64,000 bases of DNA from Bradyrhizobium sp. CCH5-F6 (GTDB taxonomy: Bacteria; Pseudomonadota; Alphaproteobacteria; Rhizobiales; Xanthobacteraceae): the NCBI RefSeq assembly GCF_001556045.1, contig NZ_LSIC01000083.1:20552-84551 (forward strand), in the 5' to 3' direction. The position numbers and the translations under genes are program-made. Under the pieces are notes generated by a model. The model had not been told where the DNA came from and made no database searches. It saw only the letters and a list, made by a program, of their open reading frames with translations. Shown piece by piece: positions 9,949-17,947 of this stretch (positions are counted from its first letter, which is position 1; each line of letters begins with the position of its first letter).

Positions 9949-12324
9949 CTAGAAAGTGTGCTGCAGCTTCACCGAGAAATTTCGGCCCGTCTCCACCAGA
10001 GGGTTCGTGAAGCTCCGTGGATAGGAGCGGTTCACGAACGTCGAGGCGTCGACATAGGCCGTGTTGAAGATGTTTTCCAGGCCGAGGATCAGCTTGGTAT
10101 CGCCGAGTTGCGGAGATACCAGTTTCCCCAGTTGAAGCGTGGCATATAGCTTGGGAATGGCGTAGCCCGAGGTCGTATACTCCTGCGCCGTGTCGATCCG
10201 GGTCTTGCTGGCAGCCCAATCCACCACACCCAGAATCGAGTAGCTGCCACTCGGGTCAGCGTACTGAATCCCAACCCGCCCGCGATACGGTGCCAGAAAC
10301 GGCAGCGGCTTGTCGGTCAGCGTGTTGGTGCCCCGCAGCTGGGCAAAATTCGTGAACACGTTGACGGCCGGCGTGATCTGCCAGCGAGCCTCCAACTCCA
10401 CGCCGGTGACCTCGGCCTTGCCGACGTTCTGCGACTGGGTATAGCCCCCGACGCCGTTGAGCGTCACTGCGACCGTTTGAAGGAAGTTCTCGTAGTGCGT
10501 ATCGAACGCCGTAACCTTGAGCTCCGCGTTGGACGTGTGAAAGCGTGCTCCTCCTTCATACGTCACGCCGCTCTCGGGCTTCAGGCTCGGATTGGGAAGC
10601 TGGGTGGCCGTCACAGCGTACAGCTCGGAGTTCGTCGGCTGGCGGAACGAGGTCGCCACGTTGCCGAGCAGATCGACCGTGGGCAGGATGGCGTAGACAA
10701 AGCCAAGGCTCCCCGTTGGGGCCGTCTGATCGACGTTGGTATTGCTCGCATAGACTGCCCGGACGTTTGCCGGAATGCTCGACGCGAGCGGTGAGGTCTC
10801 AGTGGTCGTGTTGAACCAGTCGAAACGGCCGCCCGCCGAAAGCGTCAGCGGCTGGATCGGCTTCCATTCGTGCAGGGCGAAGGCACCGATGTTGGACTGT
10901 GTCGTGTCAGGACCTTGCTTGGTGTACGGAGAGAACACGTCGCTTATCACGGCCCCCGTCGTTCCATTGCGGGTGATGGTTTCGGAGGTCAACTCACTGC
11001 CCGGCCGTGCTTCCCGGAAGCCGTCAAGACCGACCGTCGTCTTGGTTGCACCCCAAGGGCTGAGCCAGGGAATTTCGGCGAGCGAGCGTCCCCCGATCAC
11101 CAGGGGGCCGATGACGTGGCTGGTGGATTTGACGGTTCTGGTGGTAATGCCGGCGGCGTTGATGGTGTTGTTGATCGTCGAGAGCTTCGTGTCGAAATAG
11201 TTGACGTAGAATGAGCTCTCGACGTGCTTCACCAGGCCGTCGAGTTCGCCCGAATAAGCGATGCGCGCCGAATGAACCTGATTGGGGTCCTGCCGGACCT
11301 GGAGATATGGCGCACCCGGCGCGCCGCCGACGCCGCCGGCTCGCCCATCGACCTCGCTGTAGGAGCGCAAGGAGAGCTCCAGCCTGTGTCCGATATCGGG
11401 CGTATAGCCGAGCTTGATATTGCCACCGATGCTCTGATAGTCGCTATTCGGCACCGTCCCGAGCGGAGTTCGATAGTCGCCGCCCCAGCGGCCGGCGAAG
11501 CCGCCGATGAAATCAAAGCCCTGTCCGGCGCCCTTGACCCAGTCGTAGGTGGAGACCGAATTGGCGACGCTTCCGTAGCCGGTCGACCAGCCGCCGCCCG
11601 TAAACCGGAATGGCCCCGACGTGTCGCCGGTGTACGACCGGGTCACGACGTTGACCAGTCCGGTCAGCGCCTCGCTGCCATAGACGACGGAGCCTGGACC
11701 GCGGATCACTTCGACGCGCTCGACCTCGTCAGGTGCGAGATAATTGAGCTGCAGCGTATTGCGGCCACGGAAGCGATCGCCGTCGATGAACATCGGCGAG
11801 CGGAAGCTGTTCGAGGAGAAGCCTCGCAGGTAGATCTGACCACCGATGCCGCCGGAGCGGGCGATCGAGACGCCCGGGACCGAAGCGAGAATATCGAGAA
11901 GGCCGGTCGGCGAAGTCGCCTCGATCTGCGCGCGGTCAACAACCGTGATGCTCTGCTCCGCAAGATGAGGAATTCCAGGTTGCGGCAGCCTGCCGCCCAT
12001 GGGCTTCAGGGAATCGCTGTTCGTGCCTTCAGGAGCTGTTGCGACACCTTGCCCGCCTTGTGCCGGCTGGACAGCCTGTGACGGGGTTTGTCGCGCCGCG
12101 CGCGTTGCATTCTGCCGTGCCGTGCGACGAGGCTTCGACGGTTTTCCAGCCTCGACGGTCACCGCCGGCAGCACGGATTGTTGCGATGAACTACCCGCCG
12201 TCTGGGCTTCCGCGACTACGCTCGATGCCGTGGCCGCCACACAAGCAAGCCCTACACTCCATCTCCAAGTCGACGAAAAAAGTGAACTCCTCCCAAAGTC
12301 AAAAACGATCGTTCTCGAAAGCAT
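9949..12324 (-). CDS. TonB-dependent outer-membrane receptor
   Basis: 791 residues. An N-terminal signal region (about 1-40, ending near AEAQTAG) is followed by a possible TonB box (LPAVTVEAG), a Pro/Gln/Ala-rich linker, the plug domain (about 125-240, with GQIYLRGF and VEVIRGPGSVVYGSEA) and a 22-strand barrel ending in the outer-membrane insertion signal KLQHTF. Its ligand cannot be read from sequence. It is divergent from an ABC importer of the FecCD type, so receptor and importer probably handle the same ligand, a metal complex or oxyanion chelate. The exact start is uncertain: a GGGAGGAG sequence lies about 30 bases inside the frame. Confidence 0.93.
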   Translation of the reverse strand: MLSRTIVFDFGRSSLFSSTWRWSVGLACVAATASSVVAEAQTAGSSSQQSVLPAVTVEAGKPSKPRRTARQNATRAARQTPSQAVQPAQGGQGVATAPEGTNSDSLKPMGGRLPQPGIPHLAEQSITVVDRAQIEATSPTGLLDILASVPGVSIARSGGIGGQIYLRGFSSNSFRSPMFIDGDRFRGRNTLQLNYLAPDEVERVEVIRGPGSVVYGSEALTGLVNVVTRSYTGDTSGPFRFTGGGWSTGYGSVANSVSTYDWVKGAGQGFDFIGGFAGRWGGDYRTPLGTVPNSDYQSIGGNIKLGYTPDIGHRLELSLRSYSEVDGRAGGVGGAPGAPYLQVRQDPNQVHSARIAYSGELDGLVKHVESSFYVNYFDTKLSTINNTINAAGITTRTVKSTSHVIGPLVIGGRSLAEIPWLSPWGATKTTVGLDGFREARPGSELTSETITRNGTTGAVISDVFSPYTKQGPDTTQSNIGAFALHEWKPIQPLTLSAGGRFDWFNTTTETSPLASSIPANVRAVYASNTNVDQTAPTGSLGFVYAILPTVDLLGNVATSFRQPTNSELYAVTATQLPNPSLKPESGVTYEGGARFHTSNAELKVTAFDTHYENFLQTVAVTLNGVGGYTQSQNVGKAEVTGVELEARWQITPAVNVFTNFAQLRGTNTLTDKPLPFLAPYRGRVGIQYADPSGSYSILGVVDWAASKTRIDTAQEYTTSGYAIPKLYATLQLGKLVSPQLGDTKLILGLENIFNTAYVDASTFVNRSYPRSFTNPLVETGRNFSVKLQHTF

Positions 12325-12486
12325 CGACGATATCCCTCAGCATCCAGCCAGCCTCGGGCGTCTTATCGTGCCAAAATCACTTGTGCCATCTTCCGAAGTC
12401 GAGTTTCGAGAGATTCAAATTTCACTGGATGCTCTGCTCACCAATCAAGCGTTTGCTGCACGGGATTCGGCCACTCGTCGTCGCGA

Positions 12487-12513
12487 TCGAACGACACTTC
12501 GTTCTTCGAACGA
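12487..12513. repeat. TCGAACGA direct repeat around TCGTTC, possible operator
   Basis: TCGAACGA occurs at 12487-12494 and again at 12506-12513, with the partly complementary TCGTTC at 12499-12504 between. Either copy can pair with the centre. Sited mid-way in a divergent promoter, this is a reasonable operator candidate. Confidence 0.35.
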
Positions 12514-12610
12514 TTCTAATCTCCGGCAGCCGCACCTCCGCGCACGACGCGCATTTTGCTTTTGAATCTTCCTTCCATTGGACTATGTAGCCGTATCATC
12601 AGCGCCGGGT

Positions 12611-12634
12611 AGACGATCCTCGGCGTCTCCGAGG
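12611..12634 (+). promoter_or_regulatory. Overlapping hairpins covering the ribosome-binding site
   Basis: CCTCGG (12618-12623) pairs perfectly with CCGAGG (12629-12634), whose GAGG is the likely Shine-Dalgarno of the gene starting at 12646. A competing stem, AGACG (12611-12615) with CGTCT (12624-12628), excludes the first. This is the layout of a sequesterer and anti-sequesterer. No known riboswitch class was recognised. Confidence 0.4.
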
Positions 12635-12645
12635 TTCTGCATTTC

Positions 12646-13743
12646 ATGCTGTCGCTGTTGCATTGGGTAAGACCATCACTGGGCTTGGCGACGATCCTTG
12701 TGATTGCGTTCGGGGAGCTCGGTTCTGCGAACGCGCTCGATCTGACCGACCAGCGCAACCTCAAGCTCTCGTTCAGCCAGCTGCCGGAACGCCTGGTCAT
12801 CATTCCGATCCCGGCTCCGTCGACGTTCATGACGATCGATGGCGGCGACAGCAAGATCGTCGGCATGAACGATTACGCCGCACGCGCGATGCAGGAGGGG
12901 ATTTTCGGAAAGCTTTTTCCGGGCTTCAGGAAGATCCAGACGGCGATAACGACCGGCGGAGATGCATCGAACTTCGCCCCGAACGTAGAGGCAATCCTCG
13001 CATTGCGGCCCGATGCGATCTTCCAATGGGCCAACAACAACGAGGTCATCGGACCATTGGACCGGACCGGGATTCCCGTCGTCGGCATGCGTGTGGGCTC
13101 GTTCGAGAACTATGTCGAGTACGTGAAGTTGATGGGGAAGATCGCGGGCAGGGAAGACCGCGCCAACGAACTCCTTCGAAAGCAGGAAGAGACTCGCCAG
13201 TGGCTGACGTCGCGGTTTGCCGATCTGTCGTCGACGCAGCGACCGCGCGTGCTCTATTTCAATCGCGCCACAAACACGCTGCGCGTCAGCGGCAAAGGAA
13301 CGGCGCTGGATTTTGCCATTCAGCTGGCGGGCGGACAGAACGCGGTCGGCGGCACCGCTTCGATCAGCACCGTGACCATTGAACAGATCCTCGCGTGGAA
13401 TCCGCAAGTCATCCTGCTTGGAAACTTCGATTCCGCGATGCCGTCCGATCTGTATCGCGATCCGCGCTGGCAGGGCGTCGAGGCCGTTCAGGCACGCCGC
13501 GTGTACCGCGTCCCTCTCGGGGGCTATCGCTGGGATCCGCCAAGTCACGAGTCGGCCCTTGGGTGGCTCTGGCTGGCCGGTCTGCTGCATCCCGAACGTG
13601 TGCAGGAGAGCATTCGTGCCTCGGTGAAGAGCTGGTTCGGCTTTCTCTACAATTACAGTCCCACCGATGAGGAGATAGACGGAATCCTGTTTCTCAAGGA
13701 TAACGCCGGCTCGGCCGGCTACGAAGCTTATCGGGCTCATTGA
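12646..13743 (+). CDS. ABC importer substrate-binding protein (FecB/BtuF-like)
   Basis: 365 residues with an N-terminal signal peptide (about 1-30, ending ...GSANA) and two Rossmann-like lobes typical of class III binding proteins for metal chelates: RLVIIP...IVGMND, then EAILALRPDAIFQW, and VTIEQILAWNPQVILLGN in the second lobe. It should capture a ligand in the periplasm for the permease encoded next, with which it overlaps by one base (TGATG). The paired ATPase resembles Haemophilus MolC, so molybdate or tungstate is a candidate ligand; iron or cobalt complexes remain possible. The ATG is close behind a GAGG ribosome-binding site buried in a hairpin. Confidence 0.9.
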   Translation: MLSLLHWVRPSLGLATILVIAFGELGSANALDLTDQRNLKLSFSQLPERLVIIPIPAPSTFMTIDGGDSKIVGMNDYAARAMQEGIFGKLFPGFRKIQTAITTGGDASNFAPNVEAILALRPDAIFQWANNNEVIGPLDRTGIPVVGMRVGSFENYVEYVKLMGKIAGREDRANELLRKQEETRQWLTSRFADLSSTQRPRVLYFNRATNTLRVSGKGTALDFAIQLAGGQNAVGGTASISTVTIEQILAWNPQVILLGNFDSAMPSDLYRDPRWQGVEAVQARRVYRVPLGGYRWDPPSHESALGWLWLAGLLHPERVQESIRASVKSWFGFLYNYSPTDEEIDGILFLKDNAGSAGYEAYRAH

Positions 13744-14801
13744 TGGGAAGCGCTATCTCCCGATCGGCGACGAGTCTCCCCTCGCGGGACGAAAGATCTT
13801 TCGTCCTGCTTTACGTTGCGCTCGCCGCGGGCCTGATCCTCGTCCTGCTGTGGTCGATAGCGTCGGGACGGTATCAGGTCCCGTTCGGCACTGTGGTGTC
13901 GATCATCTTGTCGCACCTGGTCGCAGTCAAGGCGACATGGACAACCACGGAAGCAGTCGTCGTCGAAACGGTGAGGCTGCCGCGCGTGCTCACTGCCGCC
14001 ATCGCAGGCGCGGGCCTGTCGCTGTGCGGCGCAGTGCTTCAAGCGATCTTCCGCAATCCGCTGGTTGGTCCCCAGACAATCGGAGCCTCTTCCGGAGCTG
14101 CCCTCGGCGGCGTCATCGTCATCTTCCTCGTCGGGTTCGGCCCACTCGTCCAGATCGGTGCTTTTGGAGGAGCCGCCTTGGCGCTCGTCGCCGTGCTTGC
14201 GCTCCATCGCAGCGATAATCTCTCGCCGATCCTCACGCTCGTGCTCGCGGGCGTGGTCGTCAGCGCGTTCTGCACCGCTCTGGTCGGACTTGTGACCTAT
14301 CTGGCCGATCCCGAGACGACGTTGCAAGTCATCGTGTTCTGGCTGCTGGGCAGCTTTGCGCCTTCGACCTGGCTGCACTGCGGCCTGATTGCGGTCTGCA
14401 CCGCTGCCGCAGCCAGCGTACTCATCGGGATGAGGTGGCGGGTCAACGTCCTTTCGCTCGGAGATGAAGAGGCTCGAACCCTCGGCGTCAATCCGGGGCG
14501 TGATCGCTTGATCCTTCTGGCCGCGGCTTGTCTTGCGATCTCGTCCCAAGTTGCGGTCAGCGGAACGATCGGATGGGTCGGTCTCATCATTCCAAACCTT
14601 GCGCGCATATTCGTCGGGGCGGACAACCGTCAGCTGCTGCCGGTATCGACATTCCTTGGCGCCATCTTCCTGGTTGCAGCGGACACGCTGGCGCGGTCGC
14701 TCACGCCGGCCGAGATTCCGGTCGGGATCATCACGGCGCTCATCGGGACGCCGATCTTCGCGCTGCTCCTCCGGCGCACCACCAAGAGCGGCGCAGCATG
14801 A
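13743..14801 (+). CDS. ABC importer permease, FecCD family
   Basis: 352-residue inner-membrane permease with about ten transmembrane segments. It carries family landmarks: RLPRVLTAAIAGAGLSLCGA (about 80-100), NPLVGPQTIGASSGAALGG, and GTIGWVGLIIPNLAR near the C-terminus, part of the ATPase coupling region. It works as a homodimer with the following ATPase. The ATG at 13743 overlaps the upstream stop by one base, and the stop overlaps the ATPase start as ATGA, so all three importer genes are translationally coupled. Confidence 0.93.
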   Translation: MGSAISRSATSLPSRDERSFVLLYVALAAGLILVLLWSIASGRYQVPFGTVVSIILSHLVAVKATWTTTEAVVVETVRLPRVLTAAIAGAGLSLCGAVLQAIFRNPLVGPQTIGASSGAALGGVIVIFLVGFGPLVQIGAFGGAALALVAVLALHRSDNLSPILTLVLAGVVVSAFCTALVGLVTYLADPETTLQVIVFWLLGSFAPSTWLHCGLIAVCTAAAASVLIGMRWRVNVLSLGDEEARTLGVNPGRDRLILLAAACLAISSQVAVSGTIGWVGLIIPNLARIFVGADNRQLLPVSTFLGAIFLVAADTLARSLTPAEIPVGIITALIGTPIFALLLRRTTKSGAA

Positions 14802-15577
14802 TCCGTATCGAGAATGCAGGCCACAGCTACGGATCCCAGCAATGGCTCTTTCGCGAGCTGTCCGTAACGTTTCCTTCGGCCGGGATCGCAGCGATCCTCG
14901 GACCCAATGGCTGCGGCAAGACGACCTTGCTGCGCGCGATCAGCCGAACATTGAGGCTCAAGGAAGGAATCATCGACATCGACGGCCATGTGGGTTTCGT
15001 ACCGCAGGCATTGACGGCCGATCAGTCCTACAGTGCCGTCGACATGGTCCTGATGGGACGAAGCCGCTATCTCGGCAGGTTCAGCTCGCCGGGACGCAAG
15101 GACAGAGAACGTGCATATGAGTCTCTCGAGGAAGTCGGTCTGGTGGGGCTCGCGGAGCAGCGTTACGACCGACTGAGCGGGGGACAGCGGCAGCTCGTCC
15201 TGCTGGCCCGCGCACTGGCCAGCGACTGCAAGGTCCTTGTGCTGGATGAGCCAGCCTCGGCACTCGATATGGCCAATCAGGGCGTCGTTCTTAGACTGCT
15301 GCTGCGTCTCGCAAGCTCCTTCGGTCTGACCGTGCTGTTCACGACCCATCACCCGGACCATGCAATCGGTATCGCCGATACGACCTTGCTGATGCAGCGG
15401 GATGGCACTCACATCTCCGGTCCGACCGAGAAGGTGCTGACGGAGAGCAATCTCGCTCGGATGTATGGGGTCCCGGTGCGCCGCGTGGATGTCCATGCGG
15501 ACGAGGAGACGGCCTCTGCGATCGTGCCGTTGCACGGCTTGCGGAGCAAGGCTCCGGGTCAGCCTCACACGCCCTGA
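14798..15577 (+). CDS. ABC importer ATP-binding protein, MolC-like
   Basis: 259 residues: Walker A GPNGCGKTT, signature LSGGQRQLVLLARALA, Walker B VLVLDEPASALDMANQ and the switch His in FTTHHPDHA. From memory, the stretches VLMGRSRYL, LSGGQRQL, LARALAS and TSALD/ASALDMANQ closely follow Haemophilus influenzae HI1470 (MolC), the ATPase of a FecCD-type molybdate/tungstate importer; this needs an alignment. Fe-siderophore or cobalamin ATPases are the alternative. The start ATG is nested in the permease stop. The stop is two bases from the end of the opposing operon. Confidence 0.9.
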   Translation: MIRIENAGHSYGSQQWLFRELSVTFPSAGIAAILGPNGCGKTTLLRAISRTLRLKEGIIDIDGHVGFVPQALTADQSYSAVDMVLMGRSRYLGRFSSPGRKDRERAYESLEEVGLVGLAEQRYDRLSGGQRQLVLLARALASDCKVLVLDEPASALDMANQGVVLRLLLRLASSFGLTVLFTTHHPDHAIGIADTTLLMQRDGTHISGPTEKVLTESNLARMYGVPVRRVDVHADEETASAIVPLHGLRSKAPGQPHTP

Positions 15578-15579
15578 GA

Positions 15580-16230
15580 TCAGCGGTCGGCGGAATCGGT
15601 TTGGGACGCAGCCTTTCGCTTCGCCCAAGGCAGAAAGCCGTCGAGGAACTTCGTGGTGGCCGGCATGAAATTGCTGCCGTGATGATAGAATGGATCCAGT
15701 GTCGAGACGAGCAACCGCCCGGGCAGCGTGACACGATCCTCGTAAAGCAGCGCTCCGCCACTGTCGCGGCCCTCAGGATCGGCCGGCACGTCGATCAGCG
15801 CCCTAGCCCCTGGTGGCGGGGTCAATACGCCGTGGAAGTGCCATATCATGCTTTCGAACGGCACCGCCTGAAACAGTTCATGGTCGGACGCCAGCAGGCG
15901 GTTCGGTGGATGCGCATTCTTGTCGAGCCACCACCAGAAGTTTGTCGGCCGCGCCGCCCAGGTGACGCCTGGCAGCCACGCGTCGGCGCGATTCTCGCCG
16001 AACACGAACAGCGTGTGCCCGGCTTTAGCAAAATGGATCAGGACATCGCGGTGGGCGCGAAGAACGTTCGGATTGATGCGATCCGGCACGATCAGGAAAG
16101 TGACGCCGGCCAAGGCATCCGTCGTGAGCTCAGGAGCGTAGATGATCTTGTCGAACAGCTCTCGATAGCGCCGGCCGTGAATGGCCGCGTGGTGATAAAA
16201 CGTGCCGCCGTCGAGGATCGCCAGGCTCAT
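15580..16230 (-). CDS. Uncharacterised protein, possible glutamine-amidotransferase fold (B)
   Basis: 216 residues from the ATG at 16230, which overlaps the stop of the upstream gene (ATGA). It alternates beta and alpha elements: SLAILDGGTFYHH at the start, VTFLIVPDRINPNVL, GHTLFVFGENRADAWLPG in the middle and a Trp-rich NFWWWLDKNAHPP segment. The outline fits a class I amidotransferase-like Rossmann fold, but I see no nucleophilic Cys in a GxCxG elbow, so it is probably not a glutaminase. No signal peptide. It is the last gene of a three-gene operon converging on the ABC importer; its function is unknown. Confidence 0.75.
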   Translation of the reverse strand: MSLAILDGGTFYHHAAIHGRRYRELFDKIIYAPELTTDALAGVTFLIVPDRINPNVLRAHRDVLIHFAKAGHTLFVFGENRADAWLPGVTWAARPTNFWWWLDKNAHPPNRLLASDHELFQAVPFESMIWHFHGVLTPPPGARALIDVPADPEGRDSGGALLYEDRVTLPGRLLVSTLDPFYHHGSNFMPATTKFLDGFLPWAKRKAASQTDSADR

Positions 16231-16817
16231 TGAACGTTTCGTCCTTCTGCGACCCATTGCATGATCCGGGGCGCCAGCTGTTTCTCCTCGCTGCCGAACG
16301 TCCAGAGGTCGTTTCCTCCGTGGAAGAGAACGTGACCTCGACCGACCGGATAGATGAAGTCGAGCGGCAGGTTCGGCTGGCCGAGGGCATGAACAACCAG
16401 CGCATCCGGCGGCGCATCGTGCCAGACCCGTCCGTAGAAGCCGGAGACGCCGCGGCGGAAGGTCAGGTCATGCGGGTCAATACCGTGCCAGATGGGATGC
16501 TCGGCGAGGCGCAAGACCGTGATGTCGCTCAGCTTGTAATTGTCGATGGTGTGGAAAGCTCCCATGCGCGGGAGATAGGAGTAGGCGTGGTGACCGTTTG
16601 CCACGACGACGCCGCCGCGAACGAGGTATTCCTCGATCTGGCCCGCACGAGTCGCGAGAAAGCGCTGGTCGCTGTGCATGCTCACGAAAAGCACACTGAA
16701 ATCGTTCAGATCGATGTCGGGCAGCGAATAGATGTCCCGCAGCTCGGCTTTGACGTCCGACAAGGCGCGCAGCGACCCGTCGTCATAACCGAAGCTGAGC
16801 GCAAGTCCCGGCTTCAT
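16227..16817 (-). CDS. Uncharacterised protein, possible glutamine-amidotransferase fold (A)
   Basis: 196 residues starting MKPGLALSFGYDDGSLRAL. VLFVSMHSDQ, then IEEYLVRGGVVVANGHHAY and GRGHVLFHGGNDLW look like strand-turn segments of a ThuA/GATase1-type fold; HPIWHGID is reminiscent of the same group. There is no catalytic Cys-His-Glu set that I can assign. It is coupled to gene B by an ATGA overlap and follows the FmdE-like gene by 3 bases. The two fold-related partners may form a heterodimer (inference). Predicted cytoplasmic. Confidence 0.75.
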   Translation of the reverse strand: MKPGLALSFGYDDGSLRALSDVKAELRDIYSLPDIDLNDFSVLFVSMHSDQRFLATRAGQIEEYLVRGGVVVANGHHAYSYLPRMGAFHTIDNYKLSDITVLRLAEHPIWHGIDPHDLTFRRGVSGFYGRVWHDAPPDALVVHALGQPNLPLDFIYPVGRGHVLFHGGNDLWTFGSEEKQLAPRIMQWVAEGRNVQ

Positions 16818-16820
16818 CCA

Positions 16821-17351
16821 TCAACTCGCACGCATGGTGAAGAGGGCGCCTGGATCCTTCGCCAGAACATCCTCGGCGATGGAGCGCTTCAATGCACTCA
16901 GCTCGCGCTCCTGTGCTGTGGTGCGATCCTTGGCGAAGACCAGCTCGAAAAACCGCTCCGGCAACACCCCAGGCCGCAACGCCATCTCGACGGTTCGCTC
17001 TCCGAGCGTAATTCGAAAGCTGTAGGAAATGTCGTGGCCGGGCACCAATCTCGCTTCGCTCAGCGTGCGGTCCACGCTATAGGCCCCGCGGGTCACGGCG
17101 CGGGTGACGAATTCGAACGCGTCCCGCACACCCGGACCCGGGTGTCCGCTCACGATACTGATGTCACGTCGCGCCGGAATTTTCCCGGGCGACAGCACGG
17201 CGAACGCTGCCCGCTGCGCCTGGAATACGATCGCGGCCATGGCAAGCGCGGATTGACCGTGGTAGGCGGCCACCATCGGGAAACCAATCTCGACGGGCTC
17301 CTCCTCGGCCATGATGGTGATCGCAGAGTCTTTTCCCGCTGGCGTGTTCAC
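16821..17351 (-). CDS. Uncharacterised protein, distantly FmdE-like
   Basis: 176 residues from a GTG start at 17351; an in-frame ATG at 17312 (MAEEEPVEIGFPMV) is an alternative. Two segments, AAYHGQSALAMAAIVFQAQR and ISIVSGHPGPGVRDAFEFVT, recall the FmdE family (a protein encoded with molybdenum formylmethanofuran dehydrogenase), which has an HGH-CPG segment followed by a second conserved loop. The match is weak and the usual cysteines are missing. No signal peptide or membrane segment. It is the first gene of a three-gene operon on the same strand as the nitrile hydratase genes, 215 bases downstream of them. Confidence 0.6.
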   Translation of the reverse strand: MNTPAGKDSAITIMAEEEPVEIGFPMVAAYHGQSALAMAAIVFQAQRAAFAVLSPGKIPARRDISIVSGHPGPGVRDAFEFVTRAVTRGAYSVDRTLSEARLVPGHDISYSFRITLGERTVEMALRPGVLPERFFELVFAKDRTTAQERELSALKRSIAEDVLAKDPGALFTMRAS

Positions 17352-17534
17352 AGAGTTCTCACATGACGAGGCTGCTGGTACCTCGCATGCGTTACCCCGC
17401 GCTTTTGGCCGAGGTCAACAAGCCAAACTTAGATCAGTTCAAAACGCGATCAGGCGGCAAGGCTCGTCCGTTCGTGTTGATACAGCGAGAGAGATCATGC
17501 ATCTCGCTGCTCGAAGGAGCGCGCCGAATGGATT

Positions 17535-17551
17535 GGGCGAGAAGTTCGCCC
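17535..17551 (-). terminator. Short hairpin after the nitrile hydratase operon
   Basis: GGGCGA (17535-17540) pairs with TCGCCC (17546-17551) around a 5-base loop, 16 bases past the last stop of the operon. There is no T run, so read-through into the next operon is possible. Confidence 0.25.
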
Positions 17552-17566
17552 GGAAAGTTCGGCTGG

Positions 17567-17947
17567 CTAGCCAAAATCCTCCGGCCGCAGCTCGATCGGC
17601 TTGCCGTGCGGAGTGCGGTCGGCGGCGTGGTCCCAGGCGTCGCGATAGCGGTGGAGGGTTTCGACTGAGGCGACGCCCTTGCGCGCGACGAGGCCTTCCA
17701 GCGTCGCCAGCCAGTGCAGGTAGTAGGTTTCGCCTGTATCGGGGTCGCCCGCCGCCTGCGCGCGCTTGATCTCGTCGGCGAGTGCGGCGGCCCATTCGGG
17801 CCAGGTGAACACGCCGCGCTCATGCAGGGTCAGCGCCATGGCAAAGGCATGTGCCTCCCAGGGTGCGCGGAAGACCGGGCCGTCGTCATCGCGGGGAATG
17901 CTCGGTATTGCCGCCGTGGCGGCCGCAGCAAGCGTCGTGCTCATCAC
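17567..17947 (-). CDS. Nitrile hydratase activator/accessory protein
   Basis: 126 residues. The pattern DDGPVFRAPWEAHAFAMALT, GVFTWPEWAAALADEI and YYLHWLATLEGLVARKG is that of the small beta-subunit-like protein (P14K/activator) that loads cobalt into the alpha subunit by subunit swapping. Its start overlaps the beta-subunit stop by four bases. The C-terminus is short and lacks the long Lys/Cys-rich metallochaperone tail seen in some activators. It should act in the cytoplasm with the alpha subunit. Confidence 0.9.
   Translation of the reverse strand: MMSTTLAAAATAAIPSIPRDDDGPVFRAPWEAHAFAMALTLHERGVFTWPEWAAALADEIKRAQAAGDPDTGETYYLHWLATLEGLVARKGVASVETLHRYRDAWDHAADRTPHGKPIELRPEDFG

Larger units (their letters stand above)
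12325..12645. other. Divergent promoter region, receptor and importer operons
   Basis: 321 bases between the receptor (minus) and the binding-protein gene (plus), and noticeably less GC-rich than the flanking genes. It must hold both promoters. It contains a repeated TCGAACGA motif and a hairpin pair at the importer start, both listed separately. I find no cobalamin-riboswitch B12 box and no clear Fur box. Confidence 0.6.

Noticed and set aside
12325..12645. Cobalamin riboswitch controlling the receptor
   Set aside because: No B12 box and the leader is too short for the cobalamin aptamer.
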